Positions 52,228 to 60,442 of a DNA stretch of 64,000 nt are shown here, piece by piece. The notes under the pieces are model-generated. The model saw only the letters and a program-made list of their open reading frames with translations. It was not told the origin of the DNA and did no database searches. The stretch is from an uncultured Flavobacteriaceae bacterium (GTDB lineage: Bacteria; Bacteroidota; Bacteroidia; Flavobacteriales; Flavobacteriaceae), in NCBI GenBank assembly GCA_905181615.1, contig CAJIYH010000002.1, forward strand, positions 62,001 to 126,000, read 5' to 3'. The first letter of the stretch is position 1, and every line of letters begins with the position of its first letter. A program made the position numbers and the translations under genes.

Positions 52228-53283
52228 TTAAGCAATACTGCCTTGACAGCTACTTCCTGCGCCAGCAGTACAGCCGTAGCAATGTTGAGAGAGCCTAATG
52301 TTTCTGTCGTCAAGGACGGTAGAATTAAATTCACTAATATGAGCAATTGTAGAGTCTACTTTTAAATCAAGTATCTGATTAAAATCACAATCAAATAAAA
52401 ACCCTTCCCAGCTTACAGAAATGGTATTGGTACACATCACATTTCCAACTGTAGAAGGATTAAAAGCATCAACAAGTGCATGCATGTATTCTTCGTAATT
52501 TTCTGATGCAATAAGGTAATCCAAAAATCGACTAATGGGTAGATTAGTTATCGTAAAAAGCAGGTTAAATTTTATATTAAAATCCTCGGCTAATGCCTTT
52601 TTAAAATCTAGTTCTAGAGCTTTTTGGTCTCCAGGTAAAAATGCACCCGAAGGATTGTAAACCAAGTCCAATTGAAGTTCACTATTTGGTAATCCAAATC
52701 CAACAGCGTTCAGCATCTGTAAAGCTTTAATGGACGAGTCAAAAACGCCATCGCCTCGTTGTCGGTCTGTTTTATTTCTTTTGTAAAAAGGTAGTGATGA
52801 GATCACATGAATTTTATGTTCAGAAAAAAATTCAGGAAGGTCGTTATACTTTTTGTTTGCAAGAATAATCGTCAGATTTGAACGTACAATTATTTCTTCA
52901 ACCTCTGTTTTTCTTATTTCTTCAACAAACCATCGAAATTGAGGGTGCATTTCAGGAGCTCCTCCTGTTAGGTCAACCGTATTTATTTTACTATTTCTTA
53001 AAACATGTAAAATCTGTTCCATGGTTTCCTGCGTCATTATTTCTTTTCTATCAGGTCCAGCATCTACGTGACAATGAGAGCAAACCTGATTACACATATA
53101 ACCCACGTTAATCTGAAGTATTTCTAATCCTGTTGGACGAACTTGTTGAAAATTACTGTTTTTTACCTTTTCCTTAAAAGTAGGAAGTGTTCCATCTTCA
53201 AAAATTCCGCCATTTAAAATTTCAAGTTGTTTTTCAGATTGAGCAAGCGAATCTTGCCGTGATTTAAGAGATTTTATTTTCAT
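52228..53283 (-). CDS. arsS: radical-SAM arsenosugar protein ArsS (cysteine form)
   Basis: A 351-aa radical SAM enzyme thought to attach a 5'-deoxyadenosyl group to methylated arsenic. The Fe-S motif is C64-NQV-C68-SH-C71 in GYMCNQVCSHCHVD, with LTGGAPEMHPQF following. The C-terminal domain holds CDFNQILDL, HCYGCTAGAGSSCQGS and other cysteines. Relatives are called '(seleno)protein' because some use selenocysteine near the end; here that place reads TGT (Cys) and the gene ends in TAA, so no UGA recoding is needed. It follows the AhpD-like gene by 1 base. Confidence 0.92.
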   Translation of the reverse strand: MKIKSLKSRQDSLAQSEKQLEILNGGIFEDGTLPTFKEKVKNSNFQQVRPTGLEILQINVGYMCNQVCSHCHVDAGPDRKEIMTQETMEQILHVLRNSKINTVDLTGGAPEMHPQFRWFVEEIRKTEVEEIIVRSNLTIILANKKYNDLPEFFSEHKIHVISSLPFYKRNKTDRQRGDGVFDSSIKALQMLNAVGFGLPNSELQLDLVYNPSGAFLPGDQKALELDFKKALAEDFNIKFNLLFTITNLPISRFLDYLIASENYEEYMHALVDAFNPSTVGNVMCTNTISVSWEGFLFDCDFNQILDLKVDSTIAHISEFNSTVLDDRNIRLSQHCYGCTAGAGSSCQGSIA

Positions 53284-53284
53284 A

Positions 53285-53620
53285 TTACATGCTCAGTTGA
53301 TCATGTCTATTCATCATTTGAACGCCATGAACTAATGCCGCACCAGCTTTTATTGCTGCGCCTACATGAACGGCTTCTATCATTTCTTCTTTTTCAATAC
53401 CTCTTTGTAAGCCGTCTTTGGTGTACGAATCAATACAATAAGGACATTGTATTACATGCGATACAGCAAGTGCTATTAATGATTTTTCGCGAGCGGATAA
53501 AGATCCTTCTTCAAAAACACTATTATAATAGTCAAAAAACTTCGATCCTAAAGCTTCGTTCCATTCGTTTATTTCTCCAAATTTCTTGAGATCCTCTGGC
53601 TGATAATAACTTTTTTTCAT
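53285..53620 (-). CDS. AhpD-like protein (arsenosugar-associated)
   Basis: A 111-aa carboxymuconolactone-decarboxylase/AhpD-fold protein with the redox pair C59-PY-C62 in VIQCPYCIDSYTKDG, and HVGAAIKAGAALVHG at the end. A single-domain CxxC member of this family is regularly the first gene of arsenosugar operons, annotated as a peroxidase-like protein. Probably a peroxide or disulfide redox role. First gene of the seven-gene minus-strand operon; a TATCTTTA element lies 28 bases before it. Confidence 0.88.
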   Translation of the reverse strand: MKKSYYQPEDLKKFGEINEWNEALGSKFFDYYNSVFEEGSLSAREKSLIALAVSHVIQCPYCIDSYTKDGLQRGIEKEEMIEAVHVGAAIKAGAALVHGVQMMNRHDQLSM

Positions 53621-53648
53621 TTATTGATAGAGTTGTGTTTGTTGAAAC

Positions 53649-53656
53649 TAAAGATA
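53649..53656 (-). promoter_or_regulatory. -7-like element of the arsenosugar operon
   Basis: TATCTTTA on the minus strand, near match to TAnnTTTG, 28 bases before the AhpD-like ATG at 53620. No arsR gene or obvious ArsR site is next to it. Confidence 0.4.
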
Positions 53657-53875
53657 GACATAAAAAGTAAATTATAAAGCTTACCAGAACTTACTCAAAC
53701 ATATTTGAAATTGTCCCTGATTTATTAGTAAACTTAGAGAATCTATAAAGTTTAATTCTTGATGAAACCAATGATGAATATGTGTGTGATTTAGGAACAG
53801 AAAAGAGTATTATATTGTCTTTAGAGCAAAAATAACAGTTGTTTTCTCACATCACATGTTTTTCATAAATCTCTT

Positions 53876-54604
53876 TCAACCTTTGATTTTTGATGATATA
53901 CCCAGAATATACTCTTCTTTATACTCCTGAATAAATTTTTCATCAAAAATTTCCTTGCCCAAGATTTCATGACTTAAAAAAATATTTTTCAAGTCAATTG
54001 TTAGATAGTTTTTTAAAAAATATTTAGATTTCGGTTTATAACTGTAATGCCAAGGTTCATATTGAAATCCTTTACGTAAACTATCTTTAGGATAAGCTAG
54101 AAAAAATCCATAAGAGTTTGCATTAGCATCCATCCAAGACTTCAGAGCAGCGTAGGGACCCTCACCCTCAAATAAGTTGGCCAAAAGAACATCTCCATCT
54201 ACTTTTGGTTGAGCAGAGATTAGATCAATTTCTGTTCCCCAATGGTGTCTAGATGTCCCAGGTATTGTTGAGTATTCCGTTATTTTTTTAATGTTTTCTA
54301 ATGGATCCATTCCTTCTTTTGAATTGATTTCAAACTTTCTGTTCCATATAGCAAGTTGTCTATCAAAACTTCGATAGCTCGAAACAACTTTAAGTTCAAA
54401 CCCATCTTTCACTGCAGCAACTTTCATTTTAATATATGCATCTGCAGCTTCTTTTATAAGATCATATCCTTGTCCATATAGAGTTGGAGTTCCTTGTCCT
54501 GTGAGTAAAATAATTTCGTTTTTAGATAATGATTTTTTTTGAGCAATAGAAACGCCCGATGTGTTTATGATAAAAAGAAATAATATAATTCGATAAGCAT
54601 TCAT
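53876..54604 (-). CDS. M15-family (VanY-type) D-alanyl-D-alanine carboxypeptidase
   Basis: A 242-aa exported zinc peptidase of the M15 family. Signal peptide: MNAYRIILFLFIINTSGVSIAQ. Zinc-site motifs are seen as VVSSYRSFDRQLAIWNRK, SRHHWGTEIDLIS (His and Asp ligands) and EPWHYSY (final His). It trims the stem peptide of peptidoglycan in the periplasm. Start ATG overlaps the stop of the acetyltransferase gene upstream by 4 bases, so the two are coupled. Confidence 0.9.
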   Translation of the reverse strand: MNAYRIILFLFIINTSGVSIAQKKSLSKNEIILLTGQGTPTLYGQGYDLIKEAADAYIKMKVAAVKDGFELKVVSSYRSFDRQLAIWNRKFEINSKEGMDPLENIKKITEYSTIPGTSRHHWGTEIDLISAQPKVDGDVLLANLFEGEGPYAALKSWMDANANSYGFFLAYPKDSLRKGFQYEPWHYSYKPKSKYFLKNYLTIDLKNIFLSHEILGKEIFDEKFIQEYKEEYILGISSKIKG

Positions 54605-55053
54605 AGGTTTATTTTTTTAAAAAAACATTGATGTTTACCAATTAGAGGAACTTCAAAAGCTGCTCCAATTTCTATATAATCAAGCTTAGTATAAAATTGA
54701 TTTACATTTGTTCTAGCATTTAGCCATATGGTGTTGCAGTTTATTTGTCTCAAAAAGTTTTCGGCATGAAGCATTAATGCTTTTCCATACCCCTTTTGTT
54801 GTAAATACCCCTGTATAGCTAAACCTCTTATCTGATAATTTTTTCCAGTATAAAAATGACAGCCATTAGCTAGAAAGCAAGAGATTACTCCAACCAGATT
54901 GTTATTTTCAAAAGCTCCATAATGGATTGTTTCAGTTTGTTCATCACCATCAAACTTACAGCTTTCTATTGGGCGACCTACCCTTAAAACCTCATGTCTT
55001 ATAGGATATGTTTCGCTGCTTGATATGCTTTTGATTTCTAGAGAAATATTCAT
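54601..55053 (-). CDS. GNAT family N-acetyltransferase (first)
   Basis: A 150-aa GNAT protein; QIRGLAIQGYLQQKGYGKALMLHAE is the acetyl-CoA pyrophosphate-binding motif (Q-x2-G-x-G/A). NTIWLNARTNVNQFYTKLDYIEIG is the end of the fold. Substrate not predictable. A TATTTTTA element lies 6 bases before its ATG (55060-55067, minus strand), suggesting a leaderless mRNA. The M15 peptidase follows in the same transcript. Confidence 0.88.
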   Translation of the reverse strand: MNISLEIKSISSSETYPIRHEVLRVGRPIESCKFDGDEQTETIHYGAFENNNLVGVISCFLANGCHFYTGKNYQIRGLAIQGYLQQKGYGKALMLHAENFLRQINCNTIWLNARTNVNQFYTKLDYIEIGAAFEVPLIGKHQCFFKKINL

Positions 55054-55154
55054 TTTATGTAAAAATATAAAATCATAGGGAGAACTGCTTTAGATGCCTT
55101 AATTATTAATAAATAATCTTGCTTTTCGTAACTTTCGGTATTATCTCATCAAAT

Positions 55155-55580
55155 ATGGATATACATTTTCAAATCATACAAAAAGAGTTTATTTCAGAAA
55201 TAATTCTTTTAATACAGGAATTTACTGACAATAAATTTCCTAACGATATACTTGAGATACGTTTTAATGATATGTTTACCCAGAATTATGAGTGTATAGG
55301 TGTTTTTAAAGGGGACATGCTCATTGGTTTATGTGGTTTATGGTTTCAAACGCGACATTATTCTGGTAAAAGTTGTGAGCCTGATCATGTATATATTCAG
55401 CCGGAATATCAAGGGCTTGGTCTTGGAAACAAAATGTTTGATTATGTCGAGAAATATTGCAAAGAAAAAGGGTGTGAATCTTTGGAACTCAACACCTATG
55501 TTCAAAACACCTCCTCCCATAAATTTTATTATAATTTAGGTTACAAAATCTTAGGCTATCATTTTTTTAAAGATTTATAA
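55155..55580 (+). CDS. GNAT family N-acetyltransferase (second)
   Basis: A 141-aa GNAT protein, not closely alike to the first. The acetyl-CoA motif is in VYIQPEYQGLGLGNKMFDYVEKY, and LELNTYVQNTSSHKFYYNLGYKILG completes the fold. The ATG at 55155 (MDIHFQIIQKEF) is chosen over a longer open frame from a TTG at 55119. Divergent from the first GNAT gene; TAACTTTC near 55127 may be part of its promoter. Substrate unknown. Confidence 0.86.
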   Translation: MDIHFQIIQKEFISEIILLIQEFTDNKFPNDILEIRFNDMFTQNYECIGVFKGDMLIGLCGLWFQTRHYSGKSCEPDHVYIQPEYQGLGLGNKMFDYVEKYCKEKGCESLELNTYVQNTSSHKFYYNLGYKILGYHFFKDL

Positions 55581-55606
55581 AGAAGTACTATATTAGCTTA
55601 TAATAA

Positions 55607-55679
55607 GCGAGAGTAGCTCAGTTGGTAGAGCGTCAGCCTTCCAAGCTGAATGTCGCCGGTTCGAACCCGGTCTCTCGCT
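55607..55679 (+). tRNA. tRNA-Gly (anticodon UCC)
   Basis: A 73-nt cloverleaf with a perfect acceptor stem (GCGAGAG/CTCTCGC), D arm GCTC-AGTTGGTA-GAGC, anticodon stem TCAGC/GCTGA around the loop CTTCCAA (anticodon TCC), a short variable loop, and T arm with TTCGAAC. Discriminator base is T, usual for glycine. CCA is not encoded. It is the only tRNA in the window. Confidence 0.97.
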
Positions 55680-55748
55680 CAATTTTTAGATTAATTTTAC
55701 CATTCAATGTTAGGGTTTACTTGCATTATGCTAATGTTAACAGCTCTT

Positions 55749-55780
55749 TTGCCAAGCTTAGAGATTATTTTTTATTTTTA
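55749..55780 (+). promoter_or_regulatory. consensus promoter, leaderless type
   Basis: TTG (55749-55751), 21 bases, TATTTTTA (55773-55780), then four bases and the ATG at 55785. Spacing fits the flavobacterial TTG-n17-23-TAnnTTTG consensus except for the final A. Confidence 0.6.
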
Positions 55781-55784
55781 AACC

Positions 55785-56513
55785 ATGAAGATTAAACTTC
55801 TTGTATTATTGTTACTGTGCTCTTTCTTTAATTTTGGGCAGGAAAGTAGAACTCTATTAAAAGGTAGATTGTTGTATAGAAACAGCAATGTAATTGCTGC
55901 TAATGTTATAAATAACACTGCGCAATCCAATACCATTACAGATGGCGCAGGTGGCTTTGAGATCTCAGTAAGGGTAGGAGATGAGCTGGTATTCTCATCA
56001 GTACAATATAAAATCAGGAGTGTTAAGATAACCCCAGAGATAATCAAACTCAAGCGCTTAGTTGTATCTATAGATGAACGGATTAATGTTTTAGACGAAG
56101 TTGTAGTGGGGCCAGAAAATCAGCAGAAGTTTCTGGATATGAAGAAAGAAGAATTTAAACGTGTGGATTATACCCAAGATAAGTCTACTAAATTAATAAA
56201 TAGAGCAGCCGATGATCGTCAGTTAGCAAACGGTATTAATTTTGTTAATGTTGCCAAATTATTAATTAAAGTTCTTTCAAAAAACCCAGAGAATACAGAG
56301 AAAAAGTTAATTCCAAGTGAAGTGCTCCCATATCTTTTTGAAGCTAAATTTTTCATTCAAGATTTAGGGTTAACAATAGCGGAAAAAGAAGGGTTTTTAG
56401 AGAAAATGGATCAAGTTTTACCTACAGATAAACTTTTTAAACAAAACATGGAATTCGAGCTAATTGACTACCTTGTTAAGATGAGTGATGAATATAAGTC
56501 TGAAATCAGGTGA
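55785..56513 (+). CDS. carboxypeptidase-regulatory-like domain protein (first of tandem pair)
   Basis: A 242-aa exported protein. After the signal peptide (MKIKLLVLLLLCSFFNFGQ) comes a CarboxypepD_reg-like beta domain: LLKGRLLYRNSNVIAANVINNTAQSNTITDGAGGFEISVRVGDELVFSSV, with the LDEVVVGPE stretch as seen at the plug start of TonB-dependent receptors. No beta-barrel follows; the rest is helical and charged. It shares this plan with the next gene, so the two likely arose by old duplication. Role unknown. Confidence 0.85.
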   Translation: MKIKLLVLLLLCSFFNFGQESRTLLKGRLLYRNSNVIAANVINNTAQSNTITDGAGGFEISVRVGDELVFSSVQYKIRSVKITPEIIKLKRLVVSIDERINVLDEVVVGPENQQKFLDMKKEEFKRVDYTQDKSTKLINRAADDRQLANGINFVNVAKLLIKVLSKNPENTEKKLIPSEVLPYLFEAKFFIQDLGLTIAEKEGFLEKMDQVLPTDKLFKQNMEFELIDYLVKMSDEYKSEIR

Positions 56514-57289
56514 GAACTTTGTTATCGTTCTTTTTTTGTTTTATAATTTCAGCAAGTTCAATTTACGGTCAGCAATTTAAGTTGCTCCGTGGAAAAGTTT
56601 CTAATGATGATTTATCATTATCGGGTATTCATGTTGTAAATACCTCTAGGGTAAATGCAGTTATTACAGATTCTGAAGGATTTTTCGAAATATCTGTTAA
56701 AATAGGAGAGCGATTAAAGTTTTCGGGAATTCAATTCAAAACAAAAGACCTTCTGATTGGTGAAGCCATTTTTGATTCTGAATTTGTAACAGTATACTTA
56801 GAACCTTTTGTAAATGAGCTTGATGAAGTAATTGTAAAACCACATGGCTTATCGGGAAATTTATCTTCTGATTTAGCAAGTGCAAATATTCCAAAAACAA
56901 TTAACTTCGATGATGTAGGTATTCCTGGTTACAAGGGAAAAAGAGAAGAGAAAATCCCTTCGATTCAGCAAATGGCATTAAGTTTAGCCTTAGTTCAAGT
57001 TGATGTTGAAGCAGTTTATAAATATGTTTCGGGATATTACAGAAAGCTTAAATTAAAGAGGAAACAGGATAAAGAGTTTCAAACCATGTTAAAAGTAATT
57101 CAGTTTTATGGTTTGTATTTTTTCTCAGAGAACTATAATCTTGAACCCGAGGAGGTTTATGATTTTGTTTTAGGATGCAAAGAAAATACCAGTCTTTTAC
57201 TACTCTTCAATCAAAATAGACATGATGAGGTTGTAAAGACTTTTTCAGGATATTATATAACTTATTCCCAATTAGATGTCTCAAATTAA
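56510..57289 (+). CDS. carboxypeptidase-regulatory-like domain protein (second of tandem pair)
   Basis: A 259-aa exported protein built like its neighbour: signal peptide (MRTLLSFFFCFIISASSIYG), the beta domain KLLRGKVSNDDLSLSGIHVVN, VITDSEGFFEISVKIGERLKFSGI, then LDEVIVKPHG and a helical tail. It starts at the GTG at 56510, which overlaps the previous TGA stop (GTGA), so it is translationally coupled. It overlaps the DUF6702 gene by 14 bases at its end. Confidence 0.85.
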   Translation: MRTLLSFFFCFIISASSIYGQQFKLLRGKVSNDDLSLSGIHVVNTSRVNAVITDSEGFFEISVKIGERLKFSGIQFKTKDLLIGEAIFDSEFVTVYLEPFVNELDEVIVKPHGLSGNLSSDLASANIPKTINFDDVGIPGYKGKREEKIPSIQQMALSLALVQVDVEAVYKYVSGYYRKLKLKRKQDKEFQTMLKVIQFYGLYFFSENYNLEPEEVYDFVLGCKENTSLLLLFNQNRHDEVVKTFSGYYITYSQLDVSN

Positions 57290-57791
57290 ATTATTCTCGT
57301 CACTTTTATTGGGGTGGTTTCTTTACACTGCCCCAGACTTTAACACCCATGAATATTATGTGTCAAGTACAGATGTTGTTTATATAACAAAAAATAAGCA
57401 CATCCAAATCACTACACGAATATTTATTGATGATATTGAAGCTTATTTTAATTCAAGGTCTAACAGCAAGATAAAGTTGCAACCTGATTTGAATGAGGAT
57501 CAAATTGATAGTTTAACTCAAGTTTTTTTCAATAAAAATTTCAATTTAATTTTCGATAATAAAGAATTAAAAATCAATTACTTAGGTAGAAAATATAAAG
57601 AAGATCAACTTCTCATTTTTGCTGAAGCCTTAGCAATAGAAGAGCCTTCCAGCTTTGAAGTTAATAATACAATCCTAACATCGTTTAGAAAAGGTCAGCA
57701 AAATATAGTTCATTTTAAAGCTGAAAATTTCAAAAAAAGTTTTTTGATGGATGCCTCTAAAACAATTTTGATACAACTTTGGAATCATTAA
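57276..57791 (+). CDS. DUF6702 family protein
   Basis: A 171-aa protein with a short hydrophobic start (LFSSLLLGWFLYTAP) and then HEYYVSSTDVVYITKNKHIQITTRIFIDDIEAYF, the DUF6702 signature. Mostly beta structure is likely. In Bacteroidota this gene commonly precedes an M1 peptidase, as here 43 bases downstream. No function assigned. Confidence 0.84.
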   Translation: MSQIKLFSSLLLGWFLYTAPDFNTHEYYVSSTDVVYITKNKHIQITTRIFIDDIEAYFNSRSNSKIKLQPDLNEDQIDSLTQVFFNKNFNLIFDNKELKINYLGRKYKEDQLLIFAEALAIEEPSSFEVNNTILTSFRKGQQNIVHFKAENFKKSFLMDASKTILIQLWNH

Positions 57792-57834
57792 TCTAAAAAA
57801 AACATTATTTTTAAAAAATTTTTATAACAATTAT

Positions 57835-60096
57835 ATGAACTACAAACCATCATTTTTAGTGTTTGCTTTTATTTTTTCAGGAGCTCTTTTTGCTCAAGAA
57901 AACACTCAGGCTAAAACACAAGCCGGTCACAAAAACAACAATAATTTTAAGCAGCTCTATGAAGAGTTTGCTACCCCAAATAATTTCAGAACTGCATCTG
58001 GAGCTCCAGGGTCTGAATACTATCAGCAACAGGTTGATTATATAATGGATATTGAATTGGATGATGCAAATAAAAAACTTTATGGTTATGAAACCATCAC
58101 GTATACAAACAACTCTCCTGATAACCTTTCTTATTTTTGGGTTCAATTAGATCAGAATATTCGTCAAAAAGATGCTCCTGCATTAGAAAAAAACGGATCT
58201 GGTGTTTCACCCCTGAAGCAAGTAGAAAGTTTTGTAAGTGATAACATGAACGGCCCTTTTGATGGTGGATTTAATATTGAGTTTGTAAAAGATGTAAATG
58301 GAAAACCACTGCCTCACATGATTAATCAAACCATGATGCGAGTAGAGTTACCATCAGGTTTGAAGAGTGGCGAACAATTTATTTTTTCTATCAAATGGTG
58401 GTATAATATAAATAATCACGTTACAAACGGTGGAAGATCAGGTTTTGAGTATTTTTCAGAAGATGACAACAGAGCTTATGTCATTGCACAATTTTTCCCA
58501 AGATTAGCAGTGTATAATGATGTTGAAGGATGGCAAAACTATCAGTTTTGGGGTAATGGAGAATTTGCTCTTAATTTCGGTAATTATGAAGTTAATATAA
58601 CGGTCCCTGAAGACCATATAATGGAAGCTACAGGAGAATTACAGAACCCTAAAGATGTTCTTTCTCGCAAGGAAATGCAACGCTACAAAAAAGCACAAAA
58701 TACTTTTGATAAGCCTGTCATTATTGTTACTCAAGAAGAGGTAGAGGCAAAAGAAAAAATAAAAGCAACCAAGAAAAGTACTTGGAAATTTAAAGCTGAA
58801 AATGTTCGTGATTTTGGATTTGCTACATCTAGGAAATTTATCTGGGATATGATGGCGGTTAAAGTTGGAAGTAAGAATGTGATTGCAGCTTCTTTGTATC
58901 CAAAAGAAGGAAATCCTTTATGGGAAGAGTTTTCAACGGTTGTAGTTGCGCATACCCTAGAAGTGTACTCTAAATTTACATTTGATTATCCTTATCCAAA
59001 AGCTGTTTCTGTTCATGCTAAAAGCCAAGGGATGGAGTATCCAATGATCTGTTGGAATTATGGAAGACCTAACAAAGATGGAACCTATTCTGATCGAGTT
59101 AAGTACGGAATGATTAGCGTTATAATTCACGAAGTAGGACACAATTACTTCCCCATGATTGTAAACTCAGACGAGCGTCAATGGGGCTGGATGGACGAGG
59201 GTTTAGATACATTCATGCAGTATTTAACAGAACAAGAATTAGATCCTGAGTATCCTTCAAGAAGAGGGGATCCTTCTAAAATTGTCCGATACATGTCGGG
59301 TAATCAAGACTTTATAAGTCCTATAATGTCTAATCCTGAAAATGTTTTTCAGTTAGGACCAAATGCTTACGGAAAGCCGGCTACAGCGCTGAATATTCTT
59401 AGAGAAACAATTATGGGAAAAGAGCTTTTTGATTATGCTTTTAAAACCTACTCTCAGCGTTGGATGTTTAAACATCCTTCACCTGAAGACTTTTTTAGAA
59501 CTATGGAAGATGCATCTGCTGTAGATTTAGATTGGTTCTGGAGAGGTTGGTTTTACTCAACTGATGTTGTTGATATAGGCCTTAAGTCTGTTAAGCGTTT
59601 TCATATATCTCCAAATGCTACTGAAGAAGTTAAAGAACTCGTTAAAGGCTATGGAATGACAGTTGATGAGCTTCCTCCTATGGTATTTATGATTTCTGAA
59701 GATTCTGAAGAGTTTACAGAAGATCTTAAAACTTCTGAAATGAATTCAGAAGTTTTAAGAAATTATCTTGATGAAAACAGTGTTGAATATGCAGGTAAGA
59801 CATTGCCTAAGTTTTTCTATGAAATAGAATTCGAAAAACCTGGAGGAATTGTAATGCCAATTATAGTAGAATATGCATATGCAGATGGATCTAAAGAAAC
59901 AATTACTTATCCAGTTCAAGTATGGCGAAAAAATGATCAATCTGTAAAGAAAATGGTTACTTCAGATAAAGAAATAATTGGGATAACGGTTGACCCTGAA
60001 GCGGAGACAGCTGACGTAGATCTCTCTAATAATGCTTGGCCAAGAGAAGAAGTTAAATCAGATTTTGATCAGTTTAAAGAAGCTGTAAAAGGATAA
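57835..60096 (+). CDS. M1-family metallopeptidase, exported
   Basis: A 753-aa zinc aminopeptidase-type protein. Signal peptide: MNYKPSFLVFAFIFSGALFAQ. The zinc motif HEVGH has His432, Glu433 and His436, with the third ligand Glu in GWMDEGLDTFMQYL 19 residues on. The usual N-terminal beta domain is present (MDIELDDANKKLYGYETITYTNN). The classical GxMEN exopeptidase motif reads SQGMEYP, so aminopeptidase specificity is uncertain. It is co-transcribed with DUF6702 and followed by an intrinsic terminator. Confidence 0.92.
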   Translation: MNYKPSFLVFAFIFSGALFAQENTQAKTQAGHKNNNNFKQLYEEFATPNNFRTASGAPGSEYYQQQVDYIMDIELDDANKKLYGYETITYTNNSPDNLSYFWVQLDQNIRQKDAPALEKNGSGVSPLKQVESFVSDNMNGPFDGGFNIEFVKDVNGKPLPHMINQTMMRVELPSGLKSGEQFIFSIKWWYNINNHVTNGGRSGFEYFSEDDNRAYVIAQFFPRLAVYNDVEGWQNYQFWGNGEFALNFGNYEVNITVPEDHIMEATGELQNPKDVLSRKEMQRYKKAQNTFDKPVIIVTQEEVEAKEKIKATKKSTWKFKAENVRDFGFATSRKFIWDMMAVKVGSKNVIAASLYPKEGNPLWEEFSTVVVAHTLEVYSKFTFDYPYPKAVSVHAKSQGMEYPMICWNYGRPNKDGTYSDRVKYGMISVIIHEVGHNYFPMIVNSDERQWGWMDEGLDTFMQYLTEQELDPEYPSRRGDPSKIVRYMSGNQDFISPIMSNPENVFQLGPNAYGKPATALNILRETIMGKELFDYAFKTYSQRWMFKHPSPEDFFRTMEDASAVDLDWFWRGWFYSTDVVDIGLKSVKRFHISPNATEEVKELVKGYGMTVDELPPMVFMISEDSEEFTEDLKTSEMNSEVLRNYLDENSVEYAGKTLPKFFYEIEFEKPGGIVMPIIVEYAYADGSKETITYPVQVWRKNDQSVKKMVTSDKEIIGITVDPEAETADVDLSNNAWPREEVKSDFDQFKEAVKG

Positions 60097-60108
60097 ATCA
60101 AAAAAAAA

Positions 60109-60135
60109 CAGCTATAAGTTATAGCTGCTTTTTTA
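60109..60135 (+). terminator. intrinsic terminator after the M1 peptidase
   Basis: CAGCTAT, loop AAGTT, ATAGCTG (60109-60127), then CTTTTTTATTT. An A-run lies before the stem, so it could also work on the minus strand. Confidence 0.8.
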
Positions 60136-60172
60136 TTTGCCTGTATATTTGTATATATCTCAATAATAAATA

Positions 60173-60442
60173 ATGTTAACATTTATAAGTGGTGCAGAAA
60201 TTGTGTTTGTATTTTTCATCATACTTTTAATTTTCGGGGCTGATAAAATTCCATCCATAGCTAGAAGTTTAGCTAAGGGTATGACTCAGGTTAAAAATGC
60301 TACCAATGAAATTAAAGCAGAAATTCAGAAGTCAGCAGATGTTGATCCTTCCAAATCCATAACATCAGAATTTTCTAAAGAAATAGACAAGGTTAAAGAT
60401 GATTTTGACGAGATATCAGGTTCGATAAAAAGAAAATTCTAA
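60173..60442 (+). CDS. tatA: TatA/TatE-family twin-arginine translocase subunit
   Basis: An 89-aa protein with the N-terminal helix GAEIVFVFFIILLIFGADKIPSIAR, the classic TatA/TatB pattern (F-G-x-K-x-P), followed by an amphipathic helix (LAKGMTQVKNATNEIKAEIQKSAD) and a charged tail. TatA forms the pore for folded Tat substrates. No tatC is in the window. Its stop overlaps the stop of the methyltransferase on the other strand by 4 bases. Confidence 0.93.
   Translation: MLTFISGAEIVFVFFIILLIFGADKIPSIARSLAKGMTQVKNATNEIKAEIQKSADVDPSKSITSEFSKEIDKVKDDFDEISGSIKRKF

Noticed and set aside
52228-52346. Selenocysteine codon or long N-terminus for the TIGR04282 gene
   Set aside because: The frame upstream of 52217 only shadows arsS; the ATG at 52217 gives the family start, and arsS ends in TAA.
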